Notes under the pieces: generated by a model
Database searches by the model: none
What the model was told of the DNA's origin: nothing
What the model saw: the letters and a program-made list of their open reading frames with translations, nothing else
DNA from: an uncultured Alphaproteobacteria bacterium
GTDB taxonomy: Bacteria; Pseudomonadota; Alphaproteobacteria; Caulobacterales; Hyphomonadaceae
Direction: 5' to 3'
DNA length: 41,040 nucleotides
NCBI GenBank assembly: GCA_903842595.1
Contig: CAIMMO010000038.1
Span: 1 to 41,040, forward strand
Part shown: piece after piece, positions 35,670 to 41,040 of the stretch
Layout of the letters: the number at the start of each line of letters is the position of its first letter
How positions within the stretch are numbered: the stretch's first letter is position 1
Position numbers and translations under genes: made by a program

Positions 35670-37622
35670 CTAGCTGGCCTGCTTGACCCGCATGTACCAC
35701 TCGACCAGCCTGCGCACCTGCCGCTCGGTGTACCCGCGCTCCACCATCCGCTGCACGAATTCGTCGTGCTTCTTCTCGCTCTCCGAATCCTTCTTCGAAC
35801 CGAACGAGATCACCGGCAGCAGATCCTCGACCTGGCTGAACATCCGCCGCTCGATCACTTCGCGGATCTTCTCATACGACGTCCAGCTCGGATTGCGGCC
35901 CTTGTTGTTGGCGCGCTGACGAAGCGTGAACTTCACCACCTCGTTACGGAAGTCCTTGGGGTTGGCGATGCCGGCCGGCTTCTCGATCTTCGAAAGTTCC
36001 TGATTCAGCAGTTCACGATCCAGCATCTGGCCGGTGTCCGGATCCTTGAAGTCCTGATCCTCGATCCACGCGTCGGCATAGTCGACATAGCGATCGAACA
36101 GGTTCTGGCCGTAGTCGTGATAGCTCTCCAGATACGCCTTCTGGATTTCGTGGCCGATGAACTCCGCATAGCGCGGCGCGAGGTCGGCCTTGATGAACTC
36201 CAGGTAGGCGCCCTCGGTATCATCCGGGAACTGCTCGCGCTTGATCGCCTGCTCCAGCACGTACATCAGGTGGACCGGGTCGGCTGCGACCTCCTCCGTG
36301 TCGTGGTTGAACGTTGCCGACAGCGCCTTGAACGCGAAGCGGGTTGAGATGCCCTCCATGCCCTCATCCACGCCGGCAGCGTCCTTGTACTCCTGCAGCG
36401 TGCGTGCCTTGGGATCGACCTCCTTGAGGCTTTCCCCGTCATAGACACGCATCTTCGCGAACAGGTTCGAGTTCTCGTGCGGCTTGAGGCGCGACAGAAC
36501 GGCAAAGCGCGCCAGCATTTCCAGCGTGCCCGGCGCCAGCGGCGCTTCCGCCAGTTCCGATCCACGCACAAGCTTCTCGTAGATCTTCGTCTCCTCCGTC
36601 ACACGCAGCGCATAGGGCACCTTGATGACGTAGATGCGGTCGATGAAGGCCTCGTTGGTCTTGTTGTTCTTGAAAGCACGCCACTCGCTCTCGTTCGAGT
36701 GCGCCATCACGATGCCGGTGAACGGGATCGCCCCGATATTCTCGGAACCGACATAGTTTCCCTCCTGCGTCGCCGTCAGCAGGGGGTGCAGCATCTTGAT
36801 CGGCGCCTTGAACATCTCGACGAATTCGAGAACGCCCTGGTTCGCCCGGTTGAGACCACCCGAATAGGAGTAGGCGTCCGGATCGTTCTGCGAGTGCATC
36901 TCCAGCTTGCGGATATCGATCTTGCCGACCAGCGAGGAAACGTCCTGATTGTTCTCGTCGCCTGGCTCCACCTTCGCCACGCCGATCTGACGCAGGCGCG
37001 ACGGCTTCACCTTTGCCACCCGGAATTTCGTGATGTCGCCGCCGAACTCGTCCAGCCGCTTCAGCGCCCACGGGCTCATCAGCCCGGTCAGCCGCCGGCG
37101 CGGAATGTTGTAAGCCTTGAACAGCGTCTCCGCCTGCATATCCGGATCGAACAACGCCAGCGGGCTCTCAAAGACGGGGGAGATATCATTCCCCGCCTTC
37201 AGCACATAAATGTACTGGTCCTCGATCAGCGCCTTGATGCGCTCAGCCAGCGATGACTTGCCGCCGCCGACCGGGCCGAGCAGGTAGAGCACCTGCTTGC
37301 GCTCTTCGAGCCCCTGCGCGCCCTGCCGGAAGAACGCGACGATCCGTTCGATCGTCTCTTCCATCCCGTAGAACTCGGAGAAGCGCGGATAGATACGGAT
37401 GGTGCGGTTCGAGTGGATGCGCCCAAGCCGTGAGTCCCGCGACGTGTCGACCATCTCGGGCTCGCCGATAGCGGCGAGCAGTCGCTCGTGTGGACCTGCA
37501 TACATCAGAGGGTCGTGTCTGCAGCCTTCCAGATATTCCTGGATCGTCATGACCGTCTCGCGACGGCTCTCGAAGGCCTTGGTGTAGCTATCGAACAGAT
37601 CGCGCGACATCATCGCTCCCAT
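35670..37622 (-). CDS. prkA: PrkA family AAA-type serine protein kinase (YeaG-like)
   Basis: The 650-residue protein has an N-terminal AAA domain with Walker A GPVGGGKSSL (residues about 116-125) and a C-terminal PrkA domain. Early motifs ERLLAAIGEPEMVDTSRDSRL and RIYPRFSEFYGMEETIERIV match E. coli YeaG closely. YeaG is induced by nitrogen or general stress. Starts at 37622 (AAGGG upstream), 37613 and 37610 are all possible; the family N-terminus would fit MSRDLFDSY at 37610. First gene of the prkA-DUF444-spoVR operon, preceded by a long leader. Confidence 0.95.
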   Translation of the reverse strand: MGAMMSRDLFDSYTKAFESRRETVMTIQEYLEGCRHDPLMYAGPHERLLAAIGEPEMVDTSRDSRLGRIHSNRTIRIYPRFSEFYGMEETIERIVAFFRQGAQGLEERKQVLYLLGPVGGGKSSLAERIKALIEDQYIYVLKAGNDISPVFESPLALFDPDMQAETLFKAYNIPRRRLTGLMSPWALKRLDEFGGDITKFRVAKVKPSRLRQIGVAKVEPGDENNQDVSSLVGKIDIRKLEMHSQNDPDAYSYSGGLNRANQGVLEFVEMFKAPIKMLHPLLTATQEGNYVGSENIGAIPFTGIVMAHSNESEWRAFKNNKTNEAFIDRIYVIKVPYALRVTEETKIYEKLVRGSELAEAPLAPGTLEMLARFAVLSRLKPHENSNLFAKMRVYDGESLKEVDPKARTLQEYKDAAGVDEGMEGISTRFAFKALSATFNHDTEEVAADPVHLMYVLEQAIKREQFPDDTEGAYLEFIKADLAPRYAEFIGHEIQKAYLESYHDYGQNLFDRYVDYADAWIEDQDFKDPDTGQMLDRELLNQELSKIEKPAGIANPKDFRNEVVKFTLRQRANNKGRNPSWTSYEKIREVIERRMFSQVEDLLPVISFGSKKDSESEKKHDEFVQRMVERGYTERQVRRLVEWYMRVKQAS

Positions 37623-38206
37623 CTTTGCCCTTCAGGGCGCCAGAGGCACGTACTGGGCTCGCCGGAAACTCGCGGTGCGAGCCGTGCAGTCCCTCGTAAG
37701 CTGCACCCGGTCGGGAGTAGCGCGCCCTGCCTCGTAGCGGGTGCGGCGGGGCGCGACCCTGAGTGGTGCGATGAGGAACTGTTTCCTCAAATGTCGGCGC
37801 CGCGGATGACAAATTGAAGAGGGGCTCTGCAATCCGCACCGGCGCGTCACTCAGGATAATAGACGAATCTCGAACTTGAACCAGCGCCTGCAACATTTGA
37901 ACGAGCTGCTTTTCCCTTCCGTCGCCCGCGTGGTGCATTGGCAACAGCGGGTGCGGATTGATCACGCAGACAGGCCTGCGACAGGCCTTTGCGTTGTGCA
38001 TCGCCGCCACAATTCGACGTAAGGGGCTTGATCGTGCCCTGACGCAGGGCATGGCGCCGGTTGCCACCCGCTTATGCCGCAGGCCAACGGCGTCTGGCGC
38101 TCAACATGTGTGAGTGCTGACCACGACCCCTCAGGCGCTCGCCGCACTGGACAAGTCAGGGGGCGGCACTAGCCTTGCCGCATCGAGATACGGGGGAGTT
38201 GTGATC
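37623..38206. other. Long divergent intergenic region upstream of prkA
   Basis: About 584 bases separate prkA (minus) from the secreted-protein gene (plus). An inverted repeat lies at 37772-37789. A minus-strand TATTAT at 37861-37856 could be a -10 box for prkA but has no matching -35. I did not find a sigma-54 (TGGCAC...TTGC) or clear EcfG (GGAAC...GTT) promoter. A minus-strand open frame crossing the region has no ribosome site or recognisable motif. Confidence 0.45.
37772..37789. promoter_or_regulatory. Inverted repeat in the prkA leader
   Basis: TGAGGAA and TTCCTCA form 7-base arms around CTGT. It is about 150 bases upstream of prkA and could be an operator or a small RNA hairpin. Confidence 0.35.
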
Positions 38207-38935
38207 GTGAGCCTTGCGCGTGCGTTCGTCCTGTCGCTGACAGCAATGGTGATCGGGCCAATCCCGCCCGCACTCGCGCAGGGTCCGGACTGGCTGGCCC
38301 GTTGCCGGCTCCAGCTGGCTGATGAAAGCAAACCGGAATCGGGCAGGTACCTTTTCCAGACGCGCGGCAAGGCCGCCGGTGCGGAGGCCAGGGCGCAGCT
38401 CGACTACGGCAGTGGCGTCTCAGCACGCGCAGCAGTCTACCCCACCGAAGCGAAAGACCTGCTCAATCCCTATTCTAACGTTTCGCTCAGCGTCAGTTAC
38501 TTCATTCCCGGCGACGGCAAGGGCAAGCCAATGGTCGGCGCAGTCAGCTACCGCGCTATCGGGGCGGGCTTCGCCGCAATTCCCGGATCTCCCATCACCA
38601 TGAAGCTTACGGTCGACGGGACGAGCTTTGGCCCGTTCGAGCCCGCTCCGGTGAGTTCCGGCATGTATTCCGTCTGGCTCGATACGCCGGAAACCGACGG
38701 CGACGGCAAGCCGCCCAGATTGGGCGCCGCCGACTTCGGCAAGCTGGCGAGGGCGATCGATACAATGAAAGCGGTTGAGATCGCATTGGTGCGTGATGGC
38801 GTGGAGATTGTTCGCGGCGCCATCGAGACACCGCAATCCGCCCCGTGGCGTGACGGGCTGAGCGCGTGGGCCGCAAGAATGAACCCCGGCATCGGCGCAG
38901 CTACCTTCTGCCCCGGTGGCGACATCCTGAACTGA
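38207..38935 (+). CDS. Unknown secreted protein
   Basis: The GTG at 38207 is chosen: GGGGGAG lies eight bases upstream and the product then begins with a normal signal peptide (MSLARAFVLSLTAMVIG, cleaved near ALAQ). The 242-residue protein is strand-rich, with a Cys shortly after the signal (LARCRLQL) and another near the end (ATFCPGGD), perhaps forming a disulfide. I do not recognise a family. It is monocistronic, and the region downstream is degraded accessory DNA. Confidence 0.72.
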   Translation: MSLARAFVLSLTAMVIGPIPPALAQGPDWLARCRLQLADESKPESGRYLFQTRGKAAGAEARAQLDYGSGVSARAAVYPTEAKDLLNPYSNVSLSVSYFIPGDGKGKPMVGAVSYRAIGAGFAAIPGSPITMKLTVDGTSFGPFEPAPVSSGMYSVWLDTPETDGDGKPPRLGAADFGKLARAIDTMKAVEIALVRDGVEIVRGAIETPQSAPWRDGLSAWAARMNPGIGAATFCPGGDILN

Positions 38936-39003
38936 CACCCTTGGTGTCCTCTCCGAGAGCAGAAGCAATGCCGTCTCGCCGCGCGTCAGGCACTCAGCTT
39001 CTT

Positions 39004-39189
39004 CTACGGCGCCAGTTCGCCAGGCAGTTCCTCCTCAATTGTGGCGCGTGCCTTCAGCTCACCCTCGAGCCGCTGGAGCAGCTTCTTGCGGGCATCAGCT
39101 GCGCGTTCGCTCGTGTCTGCAAAATCTCTCGGGAGTTTGCGCAGTGTCTCGTTGTCTTCGAGCAGAAGCGTGATCGCACCTACGGTCAT
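39004..39189 (-). pseudogene. Truncated hemerythrin-like (HHE) remnant
   Basis: The 61-codon frame starts at ATG 39189 with AGGAG just upstream. It reads like the first third of an HHE-domain protein: AITLLLEDNETLRKL (usually DH at the DN), then SERAADARKKLLQRLEGELK and KARATIEEELP (usually HATIEEEIFYP). Both expected iron-binding His are replaced (Asn and Arg), and the frame stops where the family continues for over 80 residues. It is therefore probably a decayed gene. The identification is from motif memory. Confidence 0.5.
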
Positions 39190-39210
39190 TTCTCCTGATG
39201 CTCGAACTGG

Positions 39211-39456
39211 CTAGTGACGCCGCGCGCGCTGGAAGCTCCAGACATAGTGGAGACCATCATCCGCATCGCCGGTCCACGTCAGGTCGGAATCCGCATAGCT
39301 CGTGTCGTCAGCGCCCTCGCTATCCTCAGTCTTTGGCCCCCAGCCGTCGAAATTGTGCGGAAGTCCGTCGATCCACGACGGCTTTCCAGCCAGTCGATGA
39401 TCAGAGGCCGTCGGGTTATCGTTGTCATGCAGATCGCTGCGATTGATGTCGGCCAT
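39211..39456 (-). CDS. Small acidic protein of unknown function
   Basis: An 81-residue product from the ATG at 39456, with GGAG about six bases upstream. It is hydrophilic and acidic (SEGADDTSYADSDLTW) with several Trp and Asp residues and no membrane helix. I recognise no family. It is followed 21 bases later on the same strand by the hemerythrin-like remnant, so the two may once have been one transcription unit. Similar short proteins are often stress-related in this bacterial group, but that is only a guess. Confidence 0.55.
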   Translation of the reverse strand: MADINRSDLHDNDNPTASDHRLAGKPSWIDGLPHNFDGWGPKTEDSEGADDTSYADSDLTWTGDADDGLHYVWSFQRARRH

Positions 39457-39502
39457 GGCGCGCTCCTGTGGGTTTCGCTGAGGCATGCGCGATAACGCGC
39501 GA

Positions 39503-39533
39503 AACCGCTTTCGGTTACATGACGAAAGCGGTT
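39503..39533. other. Strong hairpin upstream of the small acidic gene
   Basis: AACCGCTTTCG (39503-39513) and CGAAAGCGGTT (39523-39533) form a perfect 11-base stem with a 9-base loop. It lies 47 bases upstream of the minus-strand gene and 85 bases from the IS end. No T-run follows on either side, so it could be an operator or an RNA leader structure. Confidence 0.55.
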
Positions 39534-39617
39534 GGGCGGGGATGGAATTCGAGCTTGGCTGGCGGCAGCGCGCGGTCGCGCCTGCACCGCTTTGGCGTTT
39601 GGCAGCGGACGACGGCG

Positions 39618-39645
39618 GGTCGTGTCCCAGGACGTGGTGTAGGAG
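39618..39645 (+). repeat. Left terminal inverted repeat of the IS256-family element
   Basis: Reads GGTCGTGTCCC, five variable bases, GTGGTGTA, one variable base, GAG. It matches the right end at 22 of 28 positions. Confidence 0.88.
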
Positions 39646-39769
39646 TTTAGCGAGGGGCGGCGCGCGGACCGCAAGAGTCAGCGCGCGCCGGCCCTTGCGC
39701 TGGGTTGTCATCGGGAATCGCCGGTAGGGTTGGGTTGCAACACCAGCAACCTGAACCGAGGATTCACCG

Positions 39770-40972
39770 ATGACAGACGACACGATGGCGCTTCGTACGC
39801 TCCTGGAGAAGAGCCCCGACGCCGATTTCCTGCGTGACATGATCGGCTTCGCGGCCGAGCGGCTGATGGAGCTGGAGGTGGCGGGCCTCACCGGCGCCGC
39901 CCACGGCGAACGCAGCGGCGAGAGGATCAACCAGCGCAACGGCTACCGCGACAGGGCGTGGGAGACGCGCGCGGGAACCGTCGAGCTGCGGATCCCGAAG
40001 CTGCGGAAAGGCTCGTACTTTCCGGGATTTCTCGAGCCACGCCGACTGGCCGAGAAGGCTCTGACCGCCGTGATCCAGGAAGCCTACGTCCAGGGCGTCT
40101 CGACCCGCTCGGTCGATGATCTCGTCCAGGCCATGGGGATGACAGGCATCTCAAAGAGCCAGGTAAGCCGCCTGGTCGCCGAGATCGACGACAAGGTGCA
40201 GGCCTTTCTCAACCGCCCGATCGAGGGCGACTGGCCTTATGTCTGGCTCGACGCCACCTATGTGAAAGTGCGCCAGGCTGGCCGCATCGTCTCGGTGGCG
40301 GTGACCATCGCTGTTGGCGTCAACACCGATGGCCGGCGTGAGATTCTCGGCCTCGATATTGGCGTCTCCGAAGCCGAGACGTTCTGGACAGCCTTCCTGA
40401 GAAAGCTGATGCGACGAGGCCTTCGTGGCGCGAAGCTGGTCGTCTCCGACGCCCACCAGGGCCTCAAGGCGGCGATCGCCAAGGTGCTGGGCGCCACCTG
40501 GCAGCGCTGCCGTGTCCACTTCATGAGGAATGCTCTGGCGCATGCGGGAAAGAGCGGCCGGCGCGTCGTCTCGGCGTTCATCGCCACCGCCTTCGCTCAG
40601 GACGACGCGGGCGCTGCCCATGCCCAGTGGCGAGCGGTCGCCGACCAGCTGAGGCCAAAACTACCGAAGCTCTCCGCGTTCCTCGATGAGGCGGAGAACG
40701 ACGTCCTGGCCTACATGGACTTCCCCCGCGAGCACCGCTTGAAACTGCACTCGACCAACCCGCTCGAAAGGCTCAATGGCGAGATCAAGCGCCGAACCGA
40801 GGTCGTCGGCATCTTCCCGAATGAGGCTGCGTTGATCCGGCTCGTCGGCGCCATCCTGCTTGAGCAGAACGACGAATGGGCGGTCCAGCGTTCGCGCTAC
40901 ATGACGCTGGAAACAATCGCACCGATGAGCGATGATCCCATCGTCAGCCTGCCGGCCTTGCCTGCAGCATGA
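39770..40972 (+). CDS. IS256-family transposase
   Basis: The 400-residue Mutator-type DDE transposase cuts and joins the element's ends. Acidic residues are visible at Asp161 ([11 protein letters not shown]), Asp227 ([13 protein letters not shown]) and Glu333 ([13 protein letters not shown]), with spacing normal for the family. The conserved CRVHFMRN segment follows the second Asp. No frameshift or internal stop is present, so it is likely functional. It begins 152 bases inside the left repeat. Confidence 0.96.
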   Translation: MTDDTMALRTLLEKSPDADFLRDMIGFAAERLMELEVAGLTGAAHGERSGERINQRNGYRDRAWETRAGTVELRIPKLRKGSYFPGFLEPRRLAEKALTAVIQEAYVQGVSTRSVDDLVQAMGMTGISKSQVSRLVAEIDDKVQAFLNRPIEGDWPYVWLDATYVKVRQAGRIVSVAVTIAVGVNTDGRREILGLDIGVSEAETFWTAFLRKLMRRGLRGAKLVVSDAHQGLKAAIAKVLGATWQRCRVHFMRNALAHAGKSGRRVVSAFIATAFAQDDAGAAHAQWRAVADQLRPKLPKLSAFLDEAENDVLAYMDFPREHRLKLHSTNPLERLNGEIKRRTEVVGIFPNEAALIRLVGAILLEQNDEWAVQRSRYMTLETIAPMSDDPIVSLPALPAA

Positions 40973-41011
40973 CCGGCCCAGCCTGGCGGCGAGGCCCGGG
41001 ACGAGTGCCCG

Positions 41012-41039
41012 CTCGTACACCACTCAGCGGGACACGACC
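41012..41039 (-). repeat. Right terminal inverted repeat of the IS256-family element
   Basis: The reverse complement reads GGTCGTGTCCC, five variable bases, GTGGTGTA, one variable base, GAG, mirroring the left end. Confidence 0.88.
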
Positions 41040-41040
41040 A

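Larger units (their letters stand above)
39618..41039 (+). mobile_element. IS256-family insertion sequence, essentially complete
   Basis: The element is about 1,422 bases long and bounded by imperfect 28-base terminal inverted repeats that both begin GGTCGTGTCCC. One transposase gene fills it. Length, repeat style and transposase fit IS256. The right repeat ends one base before the window edge, so the target-site duplication cannot be checked. The left flank is noncoding DNA next to a degraded patch. Confidence 0.88.

Noticed and set aside
37623..37900. Sigma-54 or EcfG promoter for prkA
   Set aside because: No TGGCAC/TTGC pair and no GGAAC/GTT pair with correct spacing was found on the minus strand.
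37588..38067. Minus-strand frame of 159 codons upstream of prkA
   Set aside because: It overlaps the prkA start in another frame, and its composition and lack of a ribosome site make it unconvincing.

Overview
This is a high-GC window with densely packed genes and mostly short gaps. It looks like a chromosomal segment of an alphaproteobacterium. The gene order ruvX, pyrB, pyrC-like, plsY, dprA, topA, rnr, NUDIX, rpmG, together with gatC/gatA and thrB/rnhA, suggests the Caulobacterales/Hyphomonadaceae neighbourhood. That placement is inferred from gene order and protein style, not from a database search.

Layout. The left edge (1-50) may hold the first codons of a transposase-like gene. Positions 232-4260 are a signalling and envelope region: a periplasmic YkuD-type L,D-transpeptidase-like protein, a PII nitrogen-signalling protein with an in-frame ribbon-helix-helix (RHH) DNA-binding domain in front of it, a two-part response regulator, a single-domain receiver and a BLUF blue-light sensor. 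Positions 4768-11939 carry a Tat/lipoprotein sulfatase, homoserine kinase, RNase HI, an NfeD/SPFH membrane pair, a glutaredoxin-type peroxiredoxin and YqgE. Positions 12034-14637 hold gatC and gatA, which supply two subunits of the tRNA amidotransferase. A DUF2199 gene lies between them and a tiny membrane protein follows.

Positions 14713-23402 contain a thioesterase, a periplasmic phosphatase-like protein, an S41 lipoprotein peptidase, ruvX, an AEC permease, and pyrB translationally coupled to a dihydroorotase homologue that has lost its metal ligands. Then come plsY, a GT2 glycosyltransferase on the opposite strand, and a decayed dprA whose central Rossmann domain is gone. Positions 23546-29782 are the topA-rnr-NUDIX-rpmG block, ending in a strong bidirectional terminator. 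Gcd, the membrane glucose dehydrogenase, follows on the minus strand. The prkA-DUF444-spoVR stress operon runs from 37622 down to 32762.

The right end (38207-41040) is an accessory patch. It has an unknown secreted protein, a hemerythrin-like remnant, a small acidic protein and an essentially complete IS256-family insertion sequence whose right inverted repeat ends one base before the window edge.

The observations most worth following up are the RHH-PII fusion with a nested palindrome in its divergent promoter region, the dprA relic, the metal-free dihydroorotase homologue, and the BLUF/receiver neighbourhood. No CRISPR array, rRNA or tRNA gene was seen.
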